Of a DNA stretch of 37,452 bases, positions 7,760 to 15,920 are shown in pieces. The DNA is from an uncultured Eisenbergiella sp. GTDB lineage: Bacteria > Bacillota > Clostridia > Lachnospirales > Lachnospiraceae. Location of the stretch: the NCBI GenBank assembly GCA_947598825.1, contig CANQFM010000028.1, positions 1-37,452 of the forward strand. Reading direction: 5' to 3'. Both the position numbers and the translations under genes were made by a program. The notes beneath the pieces are model-generated. The model was not told where the DNA came from and did not search any database. It worked only from the letters and a program-made list of their open reading frames with translations. The first letter of the stretch is position 1, and every line of letters starts with the position of its first letter.

Positions 7760-9685
7760 TTAACAGTCTCCGGCATGTAGCAGCTCTGGCTCTACACGAC
7801 ATATTTGTGCCTGAAGTGTATTTCGGTCTACAAGACCTGAGACGACGCCCTGTCTGGAGATACAAAATCCTGCAGCATAGTGAGCAATGCGTATGGACTT
7901 ATCCAGTGAATATCCGTCACTCAGGTATACGGCGAGTGCGGAGATGAAGGCATCCGCCCCGCCAGTGGTATCGATTGGTTGGAACTTCGAAGCAGGATAA
8001 TACCTGGATTCAGAGACTGTCTTCAAATAGCAGCCATCTTGTCCGAGGGTGATGATTACGGTGGGAATTCCTTTCTGAAAGAAGTAATCAGCCTGGTTCT
8101 CTACGGATGTACAATCCGGGGCAAGCAGGGCGGCCTCTTTCTTGTTGGGAATTAATATATCAACGAGAGAAAACATTTCCTCCGGGAAGGATCTCAGAGT
8201 GGCTGGTTTAAATATTGTCTTTGCATGGTATTTCCGGGCCAGCCTTGTGGCTTCTATGATCGTAGGGATCGGAATTTCGGAAGCAAGCAGGCAGAAAGAG
8301 GAATTCTTGAATAGATATTCCTGGGCTGTCATGTCTTCCTGAGTCAGGTGTGTGTTGCTCCCGGGAAGGATGGAGATAGTTCCCTCGCCATCCCGTTGCA
8401 AATATATGTAAGCCTTACCTGTTTGAGAATTATTCATTCTGTGGACTCCTGCCGTAGAGACATTTTCACGTTTTAAAATGTCGAGGATAAAATTCGATTC
8501 CATATCATTTCCTATCTTGCCGCACAAGGTAGTCTCTTTTCCAAGCCTTGCAGCGGCAATTGCCTGGTTAGCGCCCTTTCCCCCAAGTGAAACAGACACA
8601 TTGTTGATCATGATGGTTTTTCCTGGCTGAGGAAGATTGTCAACGTTGAATGTGATATCTTCATTGATACTGCCTACAACGATGATCTTTTTACTCTGAA
8701 AGTTGTATGGAAGGTCAAGACTTCGTTCATGGTTTAATGTGTAAGTCTCATTGGTAAAGATATTTTCCTGGGAGAAAGAAAATTCTGCCTCGGAGGATTC
8801 ACACTTTTCAATGAGAAACGAGCAGAGCTGATATCCGAATTCCTGAAAAGCAATTTCATAGCAGGAGATAGGGGGAAAATCTGCCATTCTCTGGACATTA
8901 CCTTTAAGGCTGATTATCGACAGATCAGTTGGAATATTATAATGTACATTGATGAACTGCTCATACAAAGTAAGGGCAGAAGTATAATGGGAACTGATGA
9001 TTCCGGTAAATCCGCAAGATATGATTTTCTGCATGCAGGATGGATCTGAACTGTCCAGAATCATTGTGTCCTGATAGGAAAGCTGATGGTCAAACAGACA
9101 TCGCTTAAACCCTTCCAGCAACTGCGCGGAACGGGAACTATCTTTTTTCAAAAGACAGCCTATTTTACTGTGACGGTATTCGATCAGTTTCTGAGTACAG
9201 AGAAATCCGAGCTTCTGATAGTCTATCCGTAAAGCCTCCTCGGTGACAGTAGAATTGATATAACAGATCTCAATCTGTGCCTCCGTAAGATAGCGTGCAT
9301 TTTCGATACTTTCTTTGCCAACGGGTTCCCACAGAACTCCATCTATTTTATTCTGGCAGCAGGAAGTGATGTGTTTCAATTCCTGTTCCAATGAATCCTC
9401 GCTGTCGTAGAAAAGGACACTGTAACCACGCTCATGTGCGGCGCGGAGAACACCAGTAAATATCTGATTGGACTGAGAAGTATTCTTTAAAAGGACAGCC
9501 AGGAGGAATGTCCGGGTAGTGGAGAGATTTTTGACAGTGCCATAAGGTGTATAATTATATTCCTTGACGATCTTAAGGACCCGACTTCTTGTTTCCGGGC
9601 TGATATTATCATCCTTATTATTAATAACCTTGGATACCGTTGTAATAGATACGTTGGCAAGTTTGGCAATTTCTTTGATTGTCAT
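7760..9685 (-). CDS. LacI-type regulator fused to a ribokinase-like (PfkB) domain
   Basis: The 641-residue protein has three parts. Residues 1-55 are a LacI helix-turn-helix (MTIKEIAKLANVSITTVSKVIN). Residues 60-325 are a periplasmic-binding-protein-like sensor domain (FTGVLRAAHERGYSVLFYDSEDS, KIDGVLWEP). Residues 332-625 are a whole PfkB/ribokinase domain (IIVVGSINEDITFNVDNLPQPGKT, SLGGKGANQAIAAARLG at 366-382, DTTGGAD at 572-578). The catalytic aspartate position, Asp578, is kept, but the anion-hole GAGD reads GGAD and the NExE motif reads NKKE (514-517), so activity may be altered. I start at ATG 9685 behind AAGGAG; an upstream in-frame ATG would add 16 unlikely residues. It faces a ribokinase operon that it probably represses. 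Whether the kinase domain works as an enzyme or as a ligand sensor is unknown. Confidence 0.9.
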   Translation of the reverse strand: MTIKEIAKLANVSITTVSKVINNKDDNISPETRSRVLKIVKEYNYTPYGTVKNLSTTRTFLLAVLLKNTSQSNQIFTGVLRAAHERGYSVLFYDSEDSLEQELKHITSCCQNKIDGVLWEPVGKESIENARYLTEAQIEICYINSTVTEEALRIDYQKLGFLCTQKLIEYRHSKIGCLLKKDSSRSAQLLEGFKRCLFDHQLSYQDTMILDSSDPSCMQKIISCGFTGIISSHYTSALTLYEQFINVHYNIPTDLSIISLKGNVQRMADFPPISCYEIAFQEFGYQLCSFLIEKCESSEAEFSFSQENIFTNETYTLNHERSLDLPYNFQSKKIIVVGSINEDITFNVDNLPQPGKTIMINNVSVSLGGKGANQAIAAARLGKETTLCGKIGNDMESNFILDILKRENVSTAGVHRMNNSQTGKAYIYLQRDGEGTISILPGSNTHLTQEDMTAQEYLFKNSSFCLLASEIPIPTIIEATRLARKYHAKTIFKPATLRSFPEEMFSLVDILIPNKKEAALLAPDCTSVENQADYFFQKGIPTVIITLGQDGCYLKTVSESRYYPASKFQPIDTTGGADAFISALAVYLSDGYSLDKSIRIAHYAAGFCISRQGVVSGLVDRNTLQAQICRVEPELLHAGDC

Positions 9686-9767
9686 GAGATAACTCCTTAC
9701 TTCACAGCATGTGGACGGTGCAAACGAAAACAACTAAAGTCGTTTCCTATTTTTTTCAGATATGGGT

Positions 9768-9796
9768 ATTATACCCTGTACTTAAAAAATCAGCAA
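9768..9796 (-). promoter_or_regulatory. Promoter of the LacI-kinase gene
   Basis: On the minus strand TTGCTG (9796-9791) and TATAAT (9773-9768) are 17 bp apart. The -10 lies inside a perfect 5-bp-arm palindrome (9764-9776), which suggests autoregulation. Confidence 0.6.
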
Positions 9797-9941
9797 GTTG
9801 GTTCCAAAAGCCGGAAAGTGCAACAGAATCATCAATATGCATAAATAAATTGGAAAATTGAACAGGAAAAATATTAAAAAACAAATTCAAGGTGGGAAAA
9901 ATGATAGGAAAATATTTTTCTAAAAAGATTTACTATTTATA

Positions 9942-9971
9942 TTGACAAAAGATGGGGGATGTGTTTATATA
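9942..9971 (+). promoter_or_regulatory. Promoter of the ribokinase operon
   Basis: A consensus TTGACA at 9942-9947 is followed by TATATA at 9966-9971 with an 18-bp spacer (TTATAT with 17 bp is equally possible). Transcription would begin near 9978, at the edge of the large palindrome. Confidence 0.7.
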
Positions 9972-9978
9972 AATATAT

Positions 9979-10005
9979 AGAAAATATTTTACGAAAGTAT
10001 TTTCT
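9979..10005. promoter_or_regulatory. Large palindromic operator at the ribokinase transcription start
   Basis: A 27-bp palindrome has arms AGAAAATA (9979-9986) and TATTTTCT (9998-10005), with 11 of 13 base pairs matching about a central C at 9992. It covers about +1 to +27 of the predicted transcript, an ideal repressor site. The LacI-kinase protein encoded next door is the natural candidate, although the sequence lacks the central CG symmetry of most LacI operators. Confidence 0.55.
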
Positions 10006-10042
10006 TATACGTTTTAAATACATGAGGAAGGGACAGGTATTG

Positions 10043-11011
10043 ATGAAGAAAAAGATACTGGTAGTTGGAAGTTTGAATATGGACATGCGTATCCGTGTGA
10101 AGGAGATCCCTAAGGTAGGGGAGACACTCCTGGGAGATAATCCTACCTACGCTCTGGGCGGTAAGGGGTCCAACCAGGCGGGTGCAGCCGGGAAGCTGGG
10201 AGGTAACGTTGCGATGCTCGGTTATGTCGGAGACGATGAGTTCGGACAGGAGCAAAGAAGGAAGCTGCATGAGAATCAGGTGGATGTCTCCGCTATCGGT
10301 ATTTCTAAGGAGGATCCCACCGGAACAGCAGTGATCTATGTGAACGATGCGGGCAACAACTCGATCGTCGTGATTCCGGGCGCGAACAACGACTGCACAA
10401 AAGAGTACATCGAGGCCTGTGACGTACAGTTGGAGGAATGTGATTATGTTCTGATACAGATGGAAATCCCGGTGGAGGCGATCACCTATACTGTGAAGAA
10501 AGCCAAGGAGCTTGGTAAGACGGTGATCTTGAATCCGGCACCGGCCCCAGACTTCATCAGCGATGATATTTTACAGAATATAGATTACATCACACCCAAT
10601 GAGATAGAGGTCGGCACTTTGACCGGATGTGACATCAGTACGGTGGAAGGCATTAAGCAGGGAGCTAAGAAGCTTCTGAACAGAGGCGTTCGGAACGTAT
10701 TGGTTACCATGGGTGAGAAGGGTTGCCTGTTGATCAATAAATCGCGGAGTAAACATTATCCGGCAAGGATAGTAAAGGCGGTGGATACCACTGCAGCGGG
10801 AGATTGCTTCAACGGCGCTTTCGTGGTGGCGTTGTCAGAGGGTAAGAGCGAGAAGGAAGCAGTATTCTTTGCCAACGCATCTTCTTCCATTGCAGTAACA
10901 CGCAGCGGCGCATTGCAATCTGTGCCGACCAGACTGGAGACAGAGGAAGTGCTTAGGAATTGGAATCCGGAAAAGGAGGAAGAACAGGATGTTGAAAAAA
11001 GAGTATGTTGA
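10043..11011 (+). CDS. rbsK: Ribokinase
   Basis: A PfkB-family kinase that phosphorylates D-ribose at O5 with ATP, feeding ribose-5-phosphate to the pentose phosphate pathway; a related pentose or deoxyribose is possible. All signature elements are present: VVGSLNMDMRIRVKEIPKVGETLLG with the sugar-binding GGKGSNQAGAAGKLG (39-53), LNPAPAP, the NEIE metal motif (186-189), and the anion hole and base DTTAAGD (248-254, Asp254). The 322-residue length is normal. I start at ATG 10043 behind AGGAAGGGA, since upstream in-frame codons encode AT-rich sequence overlapping the promoter. Its 3' end overlaps the next gene by 23 bp, showing tight coupling with the ADP-ribosylglycohydrolase-like protein. Confidence 0.9.
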   Translation: MKKKILVVGSLNMDMRIRVKEIPKVGETLLGDNPTYALGGKGSNQAGAAGKLGGNVAMLGYVGDDEFGQEQRRKLHENQVDVSAIGISKEDPTGTAVIYVNDAGNNSIVVIPGANNDCTKEYIEACDVQLEECDYVLIQMEIPVEAITYTVKKAKELGKTVILNPAPAPDFISDDILQNIDYITPNEIEVGTLTGCDISTVEGIKQGAKKLLNRGVRNVLVTMGEKGCLLINKSRSKHYPARIVKAVDTTAAGDCFNGAFVVALSEGKSEKEAVFFANASSSIAVTRSGALQSVPTRLETEEVLRNWNPEKEEEQDVEKRVC

Positions 11012-13115
11012 GGGAATATATGCCGGCTGGCTGGCCAAAATTATAGGAATTCGTCTGGGAGCGCCCATTGAGGGCTGGACTTATGAACAGATCAAGAAAA
11101 TGTACGGCGAATGCACTGGCTATCCGGTAGATTATAAAGATTTTGCTGCAGATGATGACAGCAATGGCCCGCTTTTTTTCTTAAGGGCACTGGAAGACAG
11201 TAATAAGGAAGAGGATCTGGAAGCTCAGGATGTGGCGGAAGCGCTGCTCAACTATGCGCCTTTTGAACATGGATTCTTCTGGTGGGGCGGTTACGGAATC
11301 TCCACGGAACATACAGCCTATCTGAATCTTAGAAATGGCATGAAGGCTCCCATGAGCGGCAGTATTGCACAGAACGGAGCGACCACAGCAGAACAGATCG
11401 GCGGTCAGATCTTCATCGATACATGGGGACTTGTCACACCTGGCAATCCTGACCTCGCAGCCAAGCTTGCGGAGAAGGCAGCCAGCGTGACACACGGAGG
11501 TAATGGCGTGTACGGCGGTATTTTCGTTGCCGCATGTATCAGTTATGCTTTTGTCGAAAAGGATATGAGAAAGATCATCGAGAAGGGTTTGAGCTATATC
11601 CCGCAGGATTCAGAATACGCTATTGTGGTGCGCGAGATCATGGAATTCTATGACCAGCATCCGCAGTCCTGGGAAGAATGCTTTAAATACATTCGGGAGA
11701 ATCGCGGGTATAAGAGATATCCTGGTATGTGTCATATCATCCCCAATATCGCGGTTATGATTCTGGCGCTGATGTACGGTGAGGGAGATTTCTCAGATAC
11801 ATTAAACATTTGTAACCGGTGCGGATGGGATACCGACTGTAACGTAGGAAATGTGGCAACAATCATGGGTGTGAGGAATGGTTTGGAAGGAATCGACTAT
11901 AAGCAATGGCGTGCCCCGATCAATGACTTCCTAGCATGTTCCAGTGTGGTAGGCTCTCTGAATATCATGGATATCCCCTATGGGGCAGCTTATATCGCGA
12001 AACTGGCAGCAAAGCTTGCGGGAGTAAAACTTCCTGCTCCCTTTGATGAGATCACTGAAAAAAGAATCGATAGCTGTCACTTTGAATATCCTGGTTCTAC
12101 CCACGCGATCCGTGTGAGAAGAGAGGATCCGAAGCGTTCTACGCTTGAAGTAGCGCTGGAGAATACAACAGAGTCCGCTCACACGGGAAACAGATCGCTG
12201 AAAGTTGTGGCAAAACCTGCAATGCCGGCGTCAGGAATCTGCATTTATAAGAAAACTTACTATCGTCCCCGCGATTTCCATGATAGCAGATACGATCCCA
12301 GTTTCTCACCTACGTTGTATCCGGGACAGACGATTCACGGAAGCATCATGGTTCCTGCATATGGATCGAACGTAAAAGCGTGCCTGTATGTGAAGGAGAT
12401 GAGAAGTGGCAGGATATATCAGAGCGAACTGCTTGACCTGGAGAAAGAGACATGGATGACATTAGAGTATCAGATTCCGGAGCTTGACGGTGCAGTCATT
12501 GAGGAAATGGGATTCTGTGTATATCTGGATGGAGACGGTAGATGGGGCATTGTGACGGTATTAATCGATGATCTGTACGCGGATGGCAAGGCTGCCTACT
12601 CGGTTGACATGTCGAAGGAGAACGTGGAGTTCTGGAATTCCATTCATCAGGAGATCAGCCAGTTTACCAAGCTAAAAGGCTTGATGTACCTGGCTGACGG
12701 ACAGCTAAATCTATCCTGCGCAGATTTTGCGGAAGCCTATACGGGAAGACATGACTGGAAGGATTACAGTGCAGAGTTCGTAATCACACCGGTTACCGGG
12801 GAATGGCACATGGCGAATGTGAGAGTACAGGGAGCGATCAGGTCTTACGCAGTAGGACTTCTTCCGAATCACAAGGTTGGTATTCTGAAAAATGCAAATG
12901 GCTACAAGGTACTTGTAGATGCAGATTTTTTCTGGGAGGCAGGCAAGGAATATATCATTAAAGCTGAAGTAAATGGAAATGAGATCACGGCCTATGTGGA
13001 CGGCGAAAAGGTTCTGACACATACAGATACAGAATCTCCGTATCTGGAGGGATGCGTGGGAATCTCCCTTCTCGACAACAGCCATCTGAAATGTAAGAGT
13101 ATCACGATAAGATAG
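10989..13115 (+). CDS. ADP-ribosylglycohydrolase-fold protein with C-terminal beta-sandwich modules
   Basis: Residues 1-345 are an ADP-ribosylglycohydrolase (ARH/DraG) domain. These all-alpha enzymes use two metal ions to hydrolyse bonds at the C1 of a ribosyl group. The metal-binding motifs are visible: ADDDSNG (54-60), THGGNGVYGG (168-177) and the C-terminal CGWDTDCNVG (278-287). Residues about 370-540 look like a carbohydrate-binding beta-sandwich. Residues about 555-708 resemble a concanavalin/LamG-type module (AEFVITPVTGEWHMANVRVQG, ITAYVDGEKVLTHTD, GCVGISLLDNS). No signal peptide is seen, so the protein should be cytoplasmic. Most ARH proteins are 300-350 residues, so 708 is unusual. 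The overlap with ribokinase and the sugar importer downstream suggest that it releases ribose from an imported riboside. That is inference; removal of ADP-ribose from protein is the known alternative. Confidence 0.85.
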   Translation: MLKKEYVEGIYAGWLAKIIGIRLGAPIEGWTYEQIKKMYGECTGYPVDYKDFAADDDSNGPLFFLRALEDSNKEEDLEAQDVAEALLNYAPFEHGFFWWGGYGISTEHTAYLNLRNGMKAPMSGSIAQNGATTAEQIGGQIFIDTWGLVTPGNPDLAAKLAEKAASVTHGGNGVYGGIFVAACISYAFVEKDMRKIIEKGLSYIPQDSEYAIVVREIMEFYDQHPQSWEECFKYIRENRGYKRYPGMCHIIPNIAVMILALMYGEGDFSDTLNICNRCGWDTDCNVGNVATIMGVRNGLEGIDYKQWRAPINDFLACSSVVGSLNIMDIPYGAAYIAKLAAKLAGVKLPAPFDEITEKRIDSCHFEYPGSTHAIRVRREDPKRSTLEVALENTTESAHTGNRSLKVVAKPAMPASGICIYKKTYYRPRDFHDSRYDPSFSPTLYPGQTIHGSIMVPAYGSNVKACLYVKEMRSGRIYQSELLDLEKETWMTLEYQIPELDGAVIEEMGFCVYLDGDGRWGIVTVLIDDLYADGKAAYSVDMSKENVEFWNSIHQEISQFTKLKGLMYLADGQLNLSCADFAEAYTGRHDWKDYSAEFVITPVTGEWHMANVRVQGAIRSYAVGLLPNHKVGILKNANGYKVLVDADFFWEAGKEYIIKAEVNGNEITAYVDGEKVLTHTDTESPYLEGCVGISLLDNSHLKCKSITIR

Positions 13116-13160
13116 GATAATAGGAATCCTGTTAAGACCGTAGAGGAAAATAAAGGAAAG

Positions 13161-13188
13161 GCTTCCATGGGAAGCAGATTGTGGAAGC
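13161..13188 (+). other. Mutually exclusive hairpins before the binding-protein gene
   Basis: GCTTCC (13161-13166) can pair with GGAAGC at 13170-13175 (3-nt loop) or with a second GGAAGC at 13183-13188, which is followed by TTTTAAG. The element lies between the glycohydrolase-like gene and the solute-binding-protein gene. It may stabilise the downstream mRNA, as is common before binding-protein genes, or act as a weak partial terminator. Confidence 0.45.
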
Positions 13189-13234
13189 TTTTAAGTAACT
13201 GCAAACACTAAAAAATAAAAATTGGAGGAAAGCA

Positions 13235-14983
13235 ATGAGAAAACTGAAAAAAGCAGCATGTCTGCTGACAACAGCAGCACTCGTTATGTCCCTGGTGGGA
13301 TGTGGATCCGGTGATTCCGGAAGTGGATCATCTTCAAGTTCATCTTCGAGTTCAAATGAAAGTGATTCTTCTTCTGCAGAACTCGGAGAAAGCGTAAGTT
13401 ACACAGGAGATCCGGCGTTTGCCAAGTTTGATGAGCCGGTAGATGTACATATCGGTATGTGGAGTTATGCAGCGGATGATAGTCTGCCGGAGGGTGACTC
13501 GGTTGACAACAACCAGTATACAAGATATCTGAAAGAGAACTATAATATCAATGTAATCGTTGACTGGACGGCAGAAGTGGGCAGCAATTACAGAGAAAAA
13601 GTTTCCCTGGCGATCGCCAGCGACACGTTGCCGGATGCAGTGGTAGCTAATGACATGACTTATATCAAGAAAGCTTATGATGCGGATCTTCTGTATGATA
13701 TGACTAACATCTGGGAGAAATATGCATCGAAACAAGTTAAGGGAATCATTGAATCTGGATCAGGCAGAGCCATGAATTCTGTGACTTTCGACGGCAGAAT
13801 CTACGGACTTCCCGGAGCCGGATTGAGAGGAGACAGCATCAATACGCTGATCGTGCGTCAGGACTGGCTGGATAAATATGGTCTGGATGCGCCTAAGACA
13901 CTGGATGACATCGAGCATATTGCCCGTGTATTCAAGGAAGAGAAACCTGCAGGGGACGCTACGATTCCGATTCTGGGACCTGGTAAGGGTGGAGCGCTTT
14001 ACACTTCTTTCCTGGGAACAACAAACTGGTATTTTGCATTTACACCTATATTTAATGCATGTGATGCCTATCCGGGTTACTGGATTGACAATGGGGATGG
14101 AACTGCTACTTACGGAAGTATATCAGAGAATATGAAGGTGGCTCTGCAGCGTCTGAATAGTTGGTATGAAGAAGGCCTCATCGATCCTGAGCTTGGTACA
14201 AGAGATAACTCCTATGATCCTTTGAATTCCGGACAGGTGGGTATGACGTTCGGATGTTGGAGTATGATGGGATATTCATCTTATCAGAGTATGGTGGATG
14301 ACCCTGAGGCAGACTGGCAATGTTATCCGATCTATGATGACAACGGGAAGTGGAATAGTAGTGGTGCAGATCCTTTTGCAAGTGCTATCATCGTCAACAA
14401 GAATGTATCCGAGGATGTGGCACATGCCCTTATGATCATGTATAATGCATGCTGCCGTGATGAGCAGTATTTCGATGTGTCTGTTAATTTTGACTGGTAT
14501 CCTTTAAGGCTGGTTATTTCCGCTTATGATGAAGTGGAATATGAATATCAGGAACTGTATAAAGTTCTCAATGGAGAGACAACAGCAGAAGATTACAGTG
14601 ATCCGAATCTTATCTACAAACTGATGTATGCGGATGCACAGAAAATACGGGATGTAATCGTTGACTATGAGCCTGGCACGGAGATTGAGCGAAAGAATAT
14701 CAGTATGGATAATCTTGGAGATTTCATGCGTTACTATTCCTGCCTGATCAGCGCACGTCCGGTAGGTAAATATACAGTGGACAAAGAAGTAGAAAGTGTT
14801 ACATATGTATTGACAGATACGATGGAGCAGAGATGGTCTAACCTGAAGACAATGGAAGATGAAGTAATGTTAAAAATTATCCTCGGGCAGGAAAGTATCG
14901 ATGCATTTGACCAGTTCGTCGCAGACTGGAAAGCACAGGGCGGTGATATGATCACCGAAGAGGTAGAAGCTTTGATAGAGTAA
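13235..14983 (+). CDS. Sugar ABC transporter solute-binding lipoprotein (LplA-like)
   Basis: An extracellular substrate-binding protein tethered to the membrane. It has a lipoprotein signal peptide (charged MRKLKKAACL, hydrophobic core, lipobox SLVGC with Cys23) and a serine-rich linker (about residues 26-50). The mature protein of about 530 residues is of the large family-1/LplA type that pairs with LplB and LplC permeases in Bacillota and binds oligosaccharides. Typical sequence includes IYGLPGAGLRGDSINTLIVRQDWLDKYGLDAPKTLDD. ATG 13235 follows TTGGAGG. Its position between an ARH-fold enzyme and two permeases ties it to uptake of that enzyme's substrate. The exact ligand cannot be read from sequence. 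Confidence 0.88.
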   Translation: MRKLKKAACLLTTAALVMSLVGCGSGDSGSGSSSSSSSSSNESDSSSAELGESVSYTGDPAFAKFDEPVDVHIGMWSYAADDSLPEGDSVDNNQYTRYLKENYNINVIVDWTAEVGSNYREKVSLAIASDTLPDAVVANDMTYIKKAYDADLLYDMTNIWEKYASKQVKGIIESGSGRAMNSVTFDGRIYGLPGAGLRGDSINTLIVRQDWLDKYGLDAPKTLDDIEHIARVFKEEKPAGDATIPILGPGKGGALYTSFLGTTNWYFAFTPIFNACDAYPGYWIDNGDGTATYGSISENMKVALQRLNSWYEEGLIDPELGTRDNSYDPLNSGQVGMTFGCWSMMGYSSYQSMVDDPEADWQCYPIYDDNGKWNSSGADPFASAIIVNKNVSEDVAHALMIMYNACCRDEQYFDVSVNFDWYPLRLVISAYDEVEYEYQELYKVLNGETTAEDYSDPNLIYKLMYADAQKIRDVIVDYEPGTEIERKNISMDNLGDFMRYYSCLISARPVGKYTVDKEVESVTYVLTDTMEQRWSNLKTMEDEVMLKIILGQESIDAFDQFVADWKAQGGDMITEEVEALIE

Positions 14984-15015
14984 TGGATGAATAACAAAAA
15001 TGGGAGGTTACATCC

Positions 15016-15909
15016 GTGAAGAGAAATAAAAAGGCACAGGCAAGCTATTATGCGATGATTGCACCGGGAATGATCTGGCTGATCCTTTTCAACTGTGTTC
15101 CTATGGTAGGTGTTGTGATGGCGTTTGAGAATTTCAACCCGAGTAAAGGATTTTTCGGATCGAAGTGGATCGGCCTGGATAATTTCAAATATTTGTTTTC
15201 GCTCAACGACGCAAAACAGGTAATCGTAAACACACTGATCATCGCCATTGCAAAAATGATTTTATTAATCGTTGTGCCGTTGGTTTTCGCGCTTCTGTTA
15301 AATGAGGTGCGGTACAAAGGATTTAAGCGGACGATCCAGACCATTGTGTATATGCCCCATTTCATGTCGTGGGTAGTCTTAGCCAGCATCGTGCTTACGA
15401 TGCTTGGCTATGACGGCCTGGTGAATCATGTCAGAGGTATGTTCGGTACGGAACCAGTCATATTCATGAGTGATGCGTCATTTTTTCGAAAGATGGTTAT
15501 TATCACAGATGTGTGGAAAGAATATGGCTACAATGCCGTAGTCTATCTGGCTGCTCTCACCGGTACCGATCCGGGACTCTATGAGGCGGCAGCGATTGAT
15601 GGAGCGTCGCGCTGGAAACGTGCGTGGCATATTACACTGCCGTGTATCCGACCGACGATCGTACTTCTCAGTGTTCTTGGTCTTGGCTCGATCCTGAATG
15701 CTGGATTTGATCAGATCTTCAATATGTATAATCCATTGGTATACTCCACCAGTGACATTCTGGATACTTGGGTATACAGAATAGGTCTTATCAATTTGCA
15801 GTATTCACTGGCTACGACTGCCGGATTGTTTAAATCAATAGTGAGTTTCATATTGATTATCGTTTCTTACGCACTGGCATATAAATTCGCCGATTATCGG
15901 ATTTTTTAG
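15016..15909 (+). CDS. Sugar ABC transporter permease (LplB/MalF type)
   Basis: An integral membrane permease of 297 residues with about six transmembrane helices, beginning with ASYYAMIAPGMIWLILFNCVPMVGVVMAFENF, typical of LplB proteins. The cytoplasmic EAA loop that contacts the ATPase is visible as YEAAAIDGASRWKRAWHITLP. It starts at GTG 15016 behind GGGAGG, 32 nt after the binding-protein gene, and the second permease follows after 11 nt. No ATPase gene is present in this cluster, so a shared ATPase encoded elsewhere is expected. Confidence 0.92.
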   Translation: MKRNKKAQASYYAMIAPGMIWLILFNCVPMVGVVMAFENFNPSKGFFGSKWIGLDNFKYLFSLNDAKQVIVNTLIIAIAKMILLIVVPLVFALLLNEVRYKGFKRTIQTIVYMPHFMSWVVLASIVLTMLGYDGLVNHVRGMFGTEPVIFMSDASFFRKMVIITDVWKEYGYNAVVYLAALTGTDPGLYEAAAIDGASRWKRAWHITLPCIRPTIVLLSVLGLGSILNAGFDQIFNMYNPLVYSTSDILDTWVYRIGLINLQYSLATTAGLFKSIVSFILIIVSYALAYKFADYRIF

Positions 15910-15920
15910 GAGGACTTGCC

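Larger units (their letters stand above)
9686..10042. promoter_or_regulatory. Divergent control region between the LacI-kinase gene and the ribokinase operon
   Basis: These 357 AT-rich bases hold no gene but two facing promoters and several symmetric elements. AAACGA (9722-9727) and TCGTTT (9740-9745) form an inverted repeat in the regulator's leader. GGGTA-TTA-TACCC (9764-9776) encloses the regulator's -10. RGAAAATATT-like motifs recur near 9865, at 9907-9920 (GAAAA/TTTTC symmetric) and in both arms of the palindrome at 9979-10005. This is the expected operator region for the LacI-type regulator. Confidence 0.6.

Noticed and set aside
13300-13385. Serine-codon repeat in the binding-protein gene as a CRISPR-like or phase-variable tract
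   Set aside because: The units are irregular TCT/TCA/AGT serine codons forming a normal lipoprotein linker, not an exact tandem repeat.
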